Shown piece by piece: positions 1-10,388 of a stretch of DNA of 64,000 nt. Both the position numbers and the translations under genes were made by a program. The stretch spans positions 40,859 through 104,858 of the forward strand of contig KN880507.1 of assembly GCA_000934385.1 (NCBI GenBank). The letters are read 5' to 3'. Under the pieces are notes generated by a model. The model was not told the DNA's origin. It worked only from the letters and a program-made list of their open reading frames with translations, and ran no database searches. Each line of letters starts with the position of its first letter. Within the stretch, counting starts at the first letter, position 1. Source of the DNA: Cylindrobasidium torrendii FP15055 ss-10 (Eukaryota > Basidiomycota > Agaricomycetes > Agaricales > Physalacriaceae).

Positions 1-1291
1 CAGCGTTCTCTCCCATCGAGCTGCTCGAGGAAGAGCTCCCGCATGGCCGTGAAAGCTATGACCAGCTCGATGGCATTGCTTTGGCAGTACTCGTATCACG
101 ATGCGGTGCCTGAAGTGTGTTCTCCAGTCTTCAGAGCGTTGCAAATACTGATTTCGTGGTTAGTATTGGTACAGCCAAGTTGTCGAGGGTGCCGGGTGAG
201 GAGTGTTCATGTACGACGCGTTATCCTCCATGCTCATTGTATCAATAGATGCGCAAACATACAAGACACCTTAGAATGTCTGCGCGCTGCAGATACCGAG
301 CTACTACAAAGCCTGGATAAGTCTGTGTCGAGCTCCGCATTCATGAGGACTGTAATCTTTGTTCCGGTTGTCGACGGGGAGCTCATTACACAAAGCCCAA
401 TTGAAGCGCTGAACAATGGACAGATGAACGGGGTGAGCACCACACACTTGCAACCTCATTTTACAGAGAGATTTTATTTGAGCTTAGGAAGGCGTCCTCG
501 CGGTCACGAACGCAAACGAAGGAGTCTCGTTCATTGACACCGACTTCGCCGTATCATACGACGTCGCCGGATACGTTCATAACTTCTTCCCTGGACTTAA
601 GCAAGAAAGTATCGACTACATCCTCGAATTATACTCCGACTTAGGCGAAAGTAGCCGAGACAGAAACCTGACAAAGGTAATCAATATACATGCTGAAAGT
701 GTCTTCCTCTGTCCGTCGTACTTCCTTGCGCAGGCATTTTCATCGAGCGGATACAAAGTAAGCTGTTCTATCGCTTTTTCGTTCTCTTGTACTGACCTGC
801 TGCCTTTAAAGAGAGTTTGCATTACCTCCTGCATTGCATACAAGCGACATGGCCTACTATTTCCCCACGACACACAAGCCGGCATACGTGAACCCCATAT
901 TTTCGTCGACATTCGCGGGCTCGCTCATATCATTCGCTGAGTCTGGAGTCCCAAGCGGGGTTCGTTATTGATGGACGTGTGACGCACCTGATACTCAACA
1001 TCAACGCTGTAGGAATACCTTCCAGACTGGCCTCTCTACGGGTCCAACAATATAGAGATGATCTTCAACGCGACAGAGGCAGGAAAGCCTGACGTTCATA
1101 TAGCAAGGAACGAGGACATCTTGGCACGTTGCGAGTGCGTTCTCTTTCCTTGCTAAATCCTGATCGCATCATCGATGTATGCCTTTCTCTTTCACACTCC
1201 TTTTATACTCCCAACTTCATGGCTGTGTGTGCTCACTATCCTGTGCGATAGGTTTTGGAGGAAGATATACCAGGAGACGGGACAGTGGTAG
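1..1291 (+). CDS. Type-B carboxylesterase/lipase, 3' part (5' end outside window)
   Basis: C-terminal half of an alpha/beta-hydrolase of the carboxylesterase type-B family, which hydrolyses carboxylic esters and is usually secreted in fungi (family knowledge). Exons I can phase together are 164-195, 249-432, 488-757, 816-959, 1013-1134 and 1252-1291, all with GT-AG introns. Family landmarks are a CANIQDTLECLRAAD stretch, the FVPVVDGELI block, TNANEGVSF, an AYYFPT segment, a DWPLY...EMIFNAT block and the terminal RCEFW. An apparent stop at 197-199 lies inside the 249-upstream intron (donor GTGAGG), so the gene is not broken there. The nucleophile serine and oxyanion region would be upstream of base 1. 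Exon structure before about 160 is unclear. Family call is firm; substrate is unknown. Confidence 0.82.
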
Positions 1292-1657
1292 TTCCGGCAC
1301 ATGTCGATTCGACGCATCCATGGGTTTTCAATCGCAACCCTGTTTGGGTCGTGAACATCGACTCGGATATTGGAAATCCTTGATACTAGATTTACAAGGC
1401 TCTCATACTTGCTTGTTACTCGTCTTTGTATCCATTGACCTTACGCTGTACGCATGTGTCGCCCTTGCGCCACATGTGCCTTAAGTTGGAGGTTTCGAGT
1501 TTGGGCGTCACGACCGTGCCGCAACTCCGGTTAAGTGCCTCATCTGCGCTCGAGTATAAAAGCGTTTTGCTTCTTACCTTCACCGCAGCACGCTGCCATC
1601 GCCGCAAATTCCCCCCCCCAGCCTATCTCTTCCCGCACTCGCGTTCACTACACGTTG
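1292..1657. other. Intergenic: carboxylesterase 3' flank and promoter of the next gene
   Basis: No gene seen. It holds the end of the esterase transcript and a TATA box at 1555-1562, followed by a pyrimidine-rich leader. Confidence 0.5.
1555..1562 (+). promoter_or_regulatory. TATA box (TATAAAAG)
   Basis: A perfect TATA box 96 bases before the ATG at 1658, leaving room for a start site near 1590 and a leader of about 70 nt. It supports the chosen start of the small acidic protein. Confidence 0.6.
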
Positions 1658-2177
1658 ATGATGGAGGACACCAAACGACACCTTAAGCCTCATAAAGACG
1701 ATGTGCTCGCTGAATCCAGCAAAGCATCGCTGAAGAGCCAACAACCAGTTTCTCAATCCGCAAGCTTATCAAACACAGACTCCAGTGCGTTTTCAGCGGG
1801 CGCGCGCATTCCCCGCTCGCCATTTGGCGCCGGCTAACCCACGCCCAGACTCTTTCAACTACGATTCTGACTATGATGAGTTCGAGGACCATGTATACTC
1901 ATATCCATCGCCTGCGCCAGTCGCCAAGCCTTCCTATGTTCCCAACCCAAAGGCGAAGCAACAGGCTCCTTTGGGTCTCGAAATCGAAGACTTCGAAGCG
2001 CAATGGGCGCATACGATGGGCTCCAGCACCGAACTTGACGATGGCATGTTTGAATACTACACGAGCATCTCGGACAGCCATGTTTATGAGGAAGTGCAAT
2101 GGTTTATTCCTGTGGAGAAGCTGGATCCGCTAGACGTCTCCCCCGCAGCAGCGAATGAAAGGAAGAAGGGACTTTAG
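1658..2177 (+). CDS. Small acidic protein with EFEDHVYSYPS motif, copy 1
   Basis: I do not recognise this protein. Probable exons are 1658-1702 and 1797-2177, joined by an intron that keeps phase; a start at 1785 without an intron is the alternative. The product (about 141 aa) is acidic and low in complexity. It contains DEFEDHVYSYPS, then WAHTMG and a GMFEYY segment. These three blocks recur in the same order in the gene at 30124-30483, which is the main evidence that it is a real protein. No signal peptide, membrane segment or catalytic motif is visible. It lies downstream of an esterase on the same strand; in both loci a P450 sequence lies within 3 kb on the same strand. Function unknown. 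Confidence 0.62.
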
Positions 2178-2537
2178 TCGCTAATGGGATGTGTAGCGAA
2201 GAACATTTATGCATTGATTGGAAGTCTGTGGTCTCTTCAATCTATAATCGGTGCGCAAACGCAATAAATCACTTGTAGGAGTCTGTTCGAGCCCTTTTTG
2301 CTAGTCTCGAACCAGCCGCCCCACTCATCACGATAACAAGTGAGCCCCACTCGACATTCTCTGTCCAGATGCGAAAACCATGTAGAGTATTGCAATCAAA
2401 AAATATGTAGTAATGTAAAAAAGAGAAGAATGTTTAGTAATAGTATGGTGTGCCTAGTGCACGTTTAAAGAAGAAGTTTATGCGTGTGGTGGTTTATTCC
2501 AGGTTTATTGATGATAGTCTCTACCGGTGTCAAAAGC
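2178..2537. other. Intergenic, no gene seen
   Basis: AT-rich 3' flank between the convergent small-protein gene and duplicated gene copy A. No ORF with recognisable content. Confidence 0.5.
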
Positions 2538-4106
2538 CTAACGTGCAAGAGTAGCGCTTGACTGGTGTCTCGAGAACGACGGGCGTGAGTAGTTATGCTG
2601 AGCATAGTGGCATATTGAAAGTGAGCTCATGGTGTGCACAGCAGCGTGATATGGCGCTTTCCCTGCACCATTAGCAAGAGCTTCACTGTAATTGGGAAGT
2701 TCCCCCGTGGGCACAAGAGGTGTAGTCATCCTCGAGTTCAACTCGTGTTGGACAGACACTGTTGTCCGAAACGCTGCGGTGGCACTATCACTATCGCCTA
2801 TACTACGGTGTTAGGCCGCGGTCACGCCAACGTGAAAGGGAGGGAGGACACGCACCATATGTAGGCTGTGGCAACCTTGGTGCTCGCAGATATACGTCCA
2901 CGGCCATCCCAAGCTTCAACTCATCCTGTAGGCGGACGAACTCTGAGCGAAGGCCTTTTATTCCTTTGACATGTTCCGGGGAGAGCGAAGCAAGAAGACA
3001 ACCCGCAAGAATCGAGGATTAGAACGGCACACGTAGGGCAATATGAATCCACCTTTCCTCTCCACGTATGCGTGCCAGATCTTGACAAAGTCGCATGTGC
3101 GGAGAATGAGTTCATTCAGCTTCGTGAGGGTCTCGCAAATCAGGTCTGTGTCCATTTTGCCGAGGACATTGTTGATCTCGTTAACGTATCGGAAGATACT
3201 GCACATTTCTTGAAGAAGATCGTTGATTTCCGTACAAAGCTCGGAAACGCTCTTCAGGACCTGTGAAGGGGCTTTTGTAAGGGAATGTGTGGACGTGAAA
3301 AAAACGAGCCCTGACCCTGTGAATGGCGCGGAGGGTGCCAATGATGCCTTTTGCGATTGGATGTATCTTTGCAAGTGTTAGCTGGGGTCGCGCAACACAT
3401 AGTAGGGGCCAACCTCAGAAACAATGTCTCCCATGGTTGACAGAGGAACAAGCATCGGCTCGAGAAGCTCGAGCTTCGTCAAAATACTGCTCGCAGTGAC
3501 ACCGCTAGCCAAAAGAGCTGCATTCTGGAGAGAATGAGTTACATCCCTCGTTCGCTGCTGCTTCTCGGAGTGGGGATGAGACGAGAGGACTCGTATCGAG
3601 GAATTACCGACGCACCTTTATGTACAGCGTGACCGTTCCAAGTTTCCCCATCTCGACGACATATGGAATGAGTTCGGTCTGCGTCGTAGCTGCATTTTCC
3701 ACTGCCGTGGAAATGTCATCATACGTCAATGTGCGCCTTTCATACTCCTGTCGATCCATGTAAAGTCTTCGAAGTCCCGGTTGATTGCTAGTGGACTTGT
3801 AAACCTCAACGGAGTAGACGTGTTTCATGTCGATGTTACTTAAACCGTTCATAGCGTTAAGATCCATAGTCTGCCAACGTTTTTGGAAGCGTACAAAGTC
3901 CAGCCTGTGGATCCACCAAGAGAGCGCTTCGAGAAACAGGCTTTAAAATCATGCGATTTCCAACCATCTTTCAAGAGCCGTAGTTGGGTATAACCGTCTG
4001 TTGCACTGAGCCTTCGCCAGTCACAATCTGCCGACTGAAGTGAGCCAGTGCCAGGCAGGGATCGCCCATACTGACCAGTGACTTCGAAGACTTGACTGGT
4101 AGCCAT
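2538..4106 (-). CDS. Unknown protein with helical middle and C-terminal PY-like motif, copy A
   Basis: Paralogue of 7161-8738 with the same exon plan. The start at 4106 (MATSQVFEVTG) matches copy B. The N-terminal part (CDWRRLSATDGY..., SKRSLGGSTGW, HVYSVEVYKS) looks like a beta-rich domain. The middle (LELLEPMLVPLSTMGDIVSE, HPIAKGIIGTLRAIH, VSELCTEINDLLQEM) is amphipathic helix, reminiscent of N-terminal domains of fungal STAND/NLR proteins (inference; no NACHT or repeat domain follows). Near the C terminus LPNYSEAL is a variant PY motif. A 55-bp intron after GSTGW resolves what first looks like a frameshift. One acceptor (near 3003) reads CGG where copy B has CAG; an AG 39 nt downstream keeps frame. 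It may be active with a 13-residue deletion, or decaying. Confidence 0.6.
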
Positions 4107-4674
4107 AGTATATCAGGAGGAATGAGGGAGTCGCTGATCGGTAGAGCTTTTAACAATGTTGAAGGCATCAAGCCACGCGGTACACATGCAGACATATCCT
4201 ACCCTTCGCTGCTTTTCGGGGTGACAATCGGTCGTGTCTTTCCCGTCTTAGCCACGGTACAGGACAGGATGATTGGTGAATACTCAGATAGAAGCGTCAC
4301 TGGTCCCGCGATGAAAACTTAGCCAACATTTGCAAGTCGCAGAAGGTGATATGCAGTACCCCACTGAGGCGCTAAACACGGCTAAGTCACAGCAGAAGAC
4401 ACATACATTGAGATTGCTGTTGAGTAATGCTCCCGAGAGTAGAGCTCGCATTGTTGCCACACGCAGTGTGCGCGGTGTCGAGCGAAACCCTTGTAATTTC
4501 ATCGAAAAAAGGACATCGCGATTGGCAAAGTGATATCTCAAAAAACCAGAGCGGCTGCCCGAGTATAGACAATTTTTCATCTATGTCGCGTCGTACACGT
4601 CGGGATACATGGAAAGCATTTCCGATGCCCAAAAAGCCAAAGGGATTTTGGACGAAAGTTTGTTATCAGATATC

Positions 4675-4879
4675 CATAACACAAAATGAAACGTCCGGGG
4701 ATGTAATGAGAAGCGTCCTGCGAGGGCGTATGTGGGCGTGGAAGACAAAGCGACATTTTCCAGAATAGGAACACATGCATGATCGCGTGCTGACTCATCG
4801 ATTTTCCCACGCTAAGCGCACTCTCCAACTCCATAAGCAGCGAGAATAGCGGTCGTGCAAGGAATAGCTGCCAATGGAA
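4675..4879. repeat. Near-identical non-coding block, copy A (partner 9352-9560)
   Basis: By eye this block differs from 9352-9560 by about eight single bases, all transitions, plus a small indel. The coding sequence of the same duplication is much more diverged. An 85-codon minus-strand frame crosses both, but the differences inside it change amino acids, so I do not call it coding. Confidence 0.65.
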
Positions 4880-5189
4880 TTGCTAAACAGTGGCCCGAAG
4901 CAGATCGCGAAGAATCCAAACCAACTTCATTCAGCACAGCGAGCTATGCCCTTGACTTATGCCATCTCGAAAACGCCGTACGCATACCACAATCGAATCC
5001 CGTTCAATGACGCTCTTACTCATCCCATTCTATGCATAGCCAATGAGACGCTGAGCACAAAACCACACATGACACCTATTTAGAATCGCCCGAAGGACTG
5101 CGTATATAATCGTGAACGCAGTCGGATAGTCTTCGCAGCAGCTCAGCTCTGAGCATTCATCATATTCGACTGCGTTATTCCTTCGTTCA
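4880..5189 (+). other. Upstream region of decayed P450
   Basis: No gene. A TATA-like TATATAAT at about 5103-5110 lies at the expected distance from the P450 remnant and is probably its former promoter. Confidence 0.35.
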
Positions 5190-6354
5190 TTGTTCTTTTT
5201 TCCCCTCGCCATCACTAGCATCTCAGTCCGACGCCAAACCCGTCTGCCAGTTCCTCCGGGCCCTCTGCGCCTTCCGCTCGTGGGCAACCTATTCAATAAG
5301 CCATCGAGTACAAGGGTTCATCTCCAGTACGTCAATCTGAGGGGAAAATTCCGGGCCTATCATGTCTCTCGAGGTGCTCGGAACAACGACCGTTGTTATA
5401 AACGACCTAAAGACAGTTGTTGAGCTGCTGGAAAGGCGCTCTTCCAATTATTCCGACAGACCCTGTGCGTTTCCAAGTATTCTATCGCTTCTCGTTCTGT
5501 TCAAGTGATGCCACGAATTATAGCTTTTCGTATGCTGGGCGATGTGCTTCAGGTTGGTCCTGTCAAATCATTTTCACTCTTGCATTCATCTTGATGTCCG
5601 TAGACCGTCTCTTCAAATATCACTGCCATCCTAGCACTACTACGTAACCCAACCGTCCAAGAGAAATCGCACGAGGAGATTCTCCGCGTCGTGGGTCGCA
5701 AACGTATGCCGACCTTCGAAGATCGTAAGGACCTCAAGTACATCGAGGCTGTCCTACTCGAGACTCTACGATGGCGACCTGTTCTTCCAATGGGCGTAGC
5801 ACATGCACAATTATGGCGGATGACATTTATGAAGGGTATTTCATTCCTGGCGGTACGTGCTCTACTCCTCATTATATGTGAGAGCTGAGGCGTATTTAGG
5901 CTCCTGCGTGATTGCAAACCTGTGGTAAGGTCTTGAGTCGATAATTCTTGCGCGTCTTTCGAGTGATCTACCTGTCAGGGGAATTCTACATGATCCGATC
6001 GTGTACAAAGATCCATTCGCGTTTAACCCGGAGCGCTTCATGGGTTCTGAACCAGAACCCAAGCCAAGCACATTCGGGTTTGGTCGTCGTATCTGTCCTG
6101 GTCGTTTCCTCTCGGAAAATTCGTCATTCATTCTCGTCGCATCGCTTGTTTGGGCGTTCGAGATTCTTCCAACAGAGGGTGAACCACTTCCTGATAGCAT
6201 GGCGTATACGGACCATTCTCTGTCGTGAGTCTCTTTACGACAACTTGGCTCTATCAAAGTAACAGGAATGGTCTGTAGGCATCCGCTCCCTTTCAAATGC
6301 ACGTTCAAGCCGAGATTCGATTTCGAAAGCGTATTGGATGAAGAAGCCCGGTAA
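5190..6354 (+). pseudogene. Cytochrome P450 pseudogene
   Basis: Remnant of a microsomal P450, paralogous to the intact gene at 30765-32706. Recognisable pieces in order: proline hinge PVPPGPLRLPLVGNLFN, LERRSSNYSDRP, the end of helix I to helix K with ETLRWRPVLPMG, PERF, heme-binding FGFGRRICPGR, and the C-terminal HPLPFKCTFKPRF. Roughly 200 residues between SDRP and the end of helix I, including the AGxDT oxygen-binding motif, are missing (junction about 5555-5604). There is a 1-nt shift near 5360 and a net +2 shift near 5810, just after helix K. The heme loop and last intron are intact, so decay looks recent. It cannot encode a working enzyme. The membrane-anchor start codon was not located. 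Confidence 0.88.
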
Positions 6355-7158
6355 TGACCTGTGTAGTTGTTGAAATCTTCGTGTAGTATAAGTAAAGTAC
6401 GTGTATTCAAAAGCTCATTCAGAAATCGCAAGCACGGTGTATCCTTCGAGAAGGCTGGTCGGGGAGGTATGAATCGAAGGATTGGTTTCCTGAGGACGTT
6501 AGAGTAGGACACGTGATGATCGAGTAGATTAAGTACCTCTCATCACGCCTCCATTGTCGAGCGCGTTATTACGAATTCACGCATCTCGACAACACTTTTT
6601 CTTTCCATCCCACCCGCCCAACTAACAAGCTTCACAGATTAACGAGTTGGTTGCCTAGAGCGACCGCGACGGTCCACGGAAAGGGTTGTCGTCTTTCAGA
6701 CACGCCATCGCGGCCGCTCGAACAGGGTCCCTCGAACGTGCTCACCACCGAATGGCGACGCGTTCGAAGGGCTCCCCTTCACCCGCCTAACAGGGCAACT
6801 GACTCGCAGGACCGAATGTCAAATGTTACTTTGTAATTCAGCTAAATAGTGAAACTACAAAGTAACAAAAAAGTTGAATCACGAAACCTACCCCCGCAAG
6901 GAAACATTCCCCGTAGAGGCGAAGCGTACACTTGACTGTTAAAATGCCTAATTTGCAGAGAACTGGGAGCGCTTGTGGGTCGCGATGGGCGCGTACAGAA
7001 GGTACATCGTCTTGTGATGATGAGATTGCTTGAATTTGTGACATTTGTATGTGAAGCAATTTGAAAGATGCAAAAGGAAATTTATAGTGGATGTGAATAC
7101 GTAGGATGCGCAAGGAAAATATGTTTGTTTATATCTATTCGAGTCCTAAAACTCTAAA
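6355..7158. other. Intergenic, contains a hairpin
   Basis: No gene recognised. It separates the P450 pseudogene from duplication copy B. The only structure noted is the inverted repeat at 6824-6867. Confidence 0.5.
6824..6867. repeat. 12-bp perfect inverted repeat, 20-nt loop
   Basis: TGTTACTTTGTA at 6824-6835 is followed by its exact reverse complement TACAAAGTAACA at 6856-6867. It is far from any start codon. It could be a transcript hairpin or a remnant of a mobile-element end; no target-site duplication was seen. Confidence 0.5.
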
Positions 7159-7160
7159 GC

Positions 7161-8738
7161 TTAACGAACAACAGTCGCACTTGACTGATGTCTCGAGAAC
7201 GCGGGGCGCGAGTGGTTATGCTGAGCGTAGTGGCATCCCGAGAGTGAGCTCAATGTATTCATGGCGACGGGATCCGTCACCAGAATGTAGTACGGTGCTT
7301 TTCCTGCACCAGTAGCAAGAGCTTCGGTGTAGTTGGGTGGCTCCACGGACGGCGCAGGCGGCGGCGGCGTGGTCGTCCTTGAGTTCGCCTCGTGCTGGAC
7401 AGACACTACTGTTTGATTCGCTGCGGTAGCACTATCGCCTACACTACGGTGTCAGCCTGCACCGGTGTGAAAGGGAGGGCACGCACTGGACGACGAGCGT
7501 GACGACATGCTTGGAGTCCGCAGAAACACGTCCACGGTCATACCAAGGTTCAGCTCGCCTTGTAGACGAACAAACTCGGTACGAAGGTTTTTTGTTCCCT
7601 TGATCTGCTCCGGGGACAGAGACGCCAGAAGAGATCCTGCAGTAGTGTGTCAGAGGAGAAACGAAGCGATCAAACTGATACGAGAGCACCTCTCTTCTGC
7701 ACGTACGCGTGCCAGGCATGAACAAAGTCGCAGGTACGGCGCATAAGTTCATCTAGCTTTGCGAGGGTCTCGCGAACCAGGTCCGTGTCCATCTTGTCGA
7801 GGGCACTGTTGATCTTGTCTACGTATCGGAAGATGATGCACATTTCTTCGAGGAGGTCGTTGATTTCCGCACGAAGCTCGGACACGCTTTTCATGACCTA
7901 TGAAAGAAAGAGCCTTTGGTGTGGGAATGGGCGGATGTGAAAGAAGGGTGTATACCTTGTGGATGGCGCGGAAGGTTCCAACAATGCCTTTTGCAATGGG
8001 GTGTACCTGTGAAAGCGTTGGTTGAGGGTCACAGAGCATGTAGAAGGGCGGCCAACCTCGGAAACAATATCTCCCATAGTGGATAGAGGGGCAAGAATGG
8101 GTTCAAGCAGTTCAAGCCTTGCCAGGATCCCGCTCGCGGTGACGCCGCCAGCGAGTAGAGCTGCATTTCGAAGAGAATGAGATGCGTCTCTCGCCTGTTG
8201 TTGCTTCTTCGATGGAGTATGAGGCGGATGAGCTCGTGATGTTACACAAACGCACTTGGATATGCAGCGTAATCTGCCCAAGATTCCCCATCTCAATAAC
8301 GTATGGAATGAGTCCAGTCGGTGTAGGTGCGTTTGCCACTGCCTTCGATATGTCTTCGTATGTCAATGTGCGCCTCTCATACTCCTGGCGATCCATAGAA
8401 AGTCTTCTCAAACCAGCTTGGCTTCGACTAGATTTGTAGACTTCGATAGAGTAGACGTGCTTCACATCCAGATTGCTGAAAATCCACAACGTTACCATAG
8501 TCCTGCGAGCGATTCTGGCAACGTACAAATTCCAGCCTGTAGACCCGCCAAGGGAGCGCTTGGAGAAACAGACTTTGAAGTCATGCGACTTCCAGCCATC
8601 TTTTAAGAGCCGCAGTTGCGTATAACCGTCGGTTGCGCTGAGTCGCCTCCATTCACAGTCTACCGGCGACAGTTAGCGAGTGTCGACAGGAAGGGCCCAA
8701 CACTCACCGGTAACTTCGAAGACTTGACCAGCAGCCAT
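7161..8738 (-). CDS. Unknown protein with helical middle and PPNY motif, copy B
   Basis: Exons on the minus strand: 8738-8708, 8659-8527, 8475-8256, 8194-8057, 8006-7956, 7897-7690, 7636-7463, 7420-7161; 404 aa, all phases consistent. Residues 1-130 form a probable beta-rich domain (VFEVTG, CEWRRLSATDGY, HVYSIEVYKS, LIPYVIEMGNLGQITLHIQ) that could be C2-like. Residues about 135-270 are amphipathic helices (ILARLELLEPILAPLS, VMKSVSELRAEINDLLEEM, TCDFVHAWHAYV), similar in style to N-terminal domains of basidiomycete STAND/NLR proteins, but no NACHT ATPase follows. The C-terminal 80 residues are Ser/Pro-rich with EPPNYTEAL, a canonical PPxY motif known to bind WW domains such as those of Rsp5-type ubiquitin ligases. 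A CCAAT box on the minus strand lies about 150 bp upstream in both copies. Function not established. Confidence 0.72.
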
Positions 8739-9351
8739 GGTATACGGAGGGAGATGATGGAGTGCTCTGATCATTAGAGCTCCTTTTAATATCGAGATGC
8801 AGAGCCTCGCGACAGACATGCAGACAGATCCAACCCTTCGTAGCCACTGCGATGGGTGGTGATCAGTCGTATCTTCCCCCGTCTTAGCCACGTGTACAAA
8901 GCAGGATGATTGGTGAATATCCAAGAGAACCTGCGGCGCAAAGAAAACTTAGCAAGCATTTCCGGTCGTGTGCCGCAGGATATGGAGTGCTTGATCGCAC
9001 GCCAGGCGTTTAGACATGGCTAATAGACGCCGCAGTCGAACGAGGGCGCGCAGGCGCATTGAGATTCGAGATTGCTGTTGAAGTGGTATCAGAGCTGGCA
9101 ATTTTGCCAGTGGGCCACATACGTGCACAGTTACGTGTTTGTGCGCCAACGCCTCACAACTTCGACCAGAAGAGGGTGTTTTACTTGGCGAAGCAAAATC
9201 CCAATCCATTGGAGCGGCTGCCTCAGACATTTTCGTTTTTCATCTCTGCCGGCCTCGTCGTACACGTCGGGATACATGAAAAGCATTTCCCGGCATTTCC
9301 GATGGCCGAGAAGCTGCGAATTTCAGACGAAATTTTGTTATCAAGATTTCC

Positions 9352-9560
9352 ATAACACAAAATGAAACGTCCGGGGATGCAATGAGAAGCGTCCTGCGAG
9401 GGCGTATGTGGGCGTGGAAGACAAAGCGACATTTTCCAGAATAGGAACACGTGCGTGATCGCGTGCTGACTCATCGATTTTCCCACGCTAAGCGCATTCT
9501 CCAGCTCCATAAGTGCAGCAGCGAGAATAACGGTCATGCAAGGAGTAGCTGCCAATGGAA
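9352..9560. repeat. Near-identical non-coding block, copy B (partner 4675-4879)
   Basis: Counterpart of 4675-4879, ending at the same GCTGCCAATGGAA edge. It lies 0.6-0.8 kb upstream of the start codon of copy B. Confidence 0.65.
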
Positions 9561-10388
9561 AGTAGCACACGCACCGTCAATATTGGGCGGCTACTTTGGA
9601 GGGTTGACACAGTCTAAGCAGAGAGCTCCGAAGACGTGCCGGAAGCCCAGGCATACTGTGTAGTTCCTTGCTCGGATGATTTGAGAACGAGTACATCAAT
9701 AATACATGTACTGGTATAGCGGTCCCGTCCTTCGGCGTTACATTTTCGGCGACACGGTCCACTAAACATGTACCTTGAGCATAGCCTTAATCCGTTTAGG
9801 TTGACCTTATTATTCTCTGTCATCTATCTACCTGTAGATATCATGATATTCCAAAAAGAGCCGTAATAACCGTTCATTGATTGCAATACAATCTGTACGT
9901 CTTCCTGTGCGCACTATGTCAGTAGGCGCAGAGGCAAAAGGCTCATTCTAACAAAAATATTTCATCGCACAAAATTTGCGGCAGAGATCTGCCAATCGCC
10001 CACATAGATATTTCCCCATATTCTCGTCTGCGAGATGAGCCTTCTTCATTGAAACCGTCAGGTGCGCCACAACACGTCTTTGGATGCAGGGTACACGGCA
10101 TCTTCCGAAGTATATCCAGAAATGTGCAGACCGAGATAAAAAGTAAGTAAGCACAATGGGCTTTGCTAGAAGCCCTCTATGAGGCAGCTTTGAAGCACGT
10201 CGCGCATCGCGTCGAGGTTCAGGAGACATGGGAATTAGTCTTGCGGGCAGGCAGACTAACCGCCATCGCCGGTCTGGATGAACTAAGTTCACCGTAAAGC
10301 GTAGTATCAGGACCGGCGGCCGTTTATACTGCATACATCCATTCGGCAGCCTATCTCAACCTCTGATACAAAGATGCGACCCTCTGGC

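Larger units (their letters stand above)
2537..4879. repeat. Segmental duplication, copy A (partner 7159-9560)
   Basis: About 2.34 kb that aligns end to end with 7159-9560: the whole minus-strand gene plus about 770 bp of its upstream flank. Shared edges are the CTTGACTG...TCTCGAGAAC sequence near 2545 and GCTGCCAATGGAA at 4867-4879. Beyond these the two flanks do not match. Confidence 0.85.
7159..9560. repeat. Segmental duplication, copy B (partner 2537-4879)
   Basis: About 2.40 kb colinear with 2537-4879, same orientation, separated from it by 2.3 kb that contain the P450 pseudogene. It carries the gene at 7161-8738 and its upstream flank. Confidence 0.85.

Noticed and set aside
190..250. 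In-frame stop and frameshift in the carboxylesterase
   Set aside because: A 53-bp intron with donor GTGAGG and acceptor ATAG removes both and joins VVEGAG to CANIQD in frame.
3830..3900. Frameshift in copy A after GSTGW
   Set aside because: Both copies have a matching GTACG...AG intron here; splicing gives GSTGW[TN]FN[IL]D in both.
4577..4834. 85-codon minus-strand frame shared with 9223-9570 as a gene
   Set aside because: The base differences between copies change amino acids, the frame ends differ, and it has no family motifs; treated as non-coding conservation.
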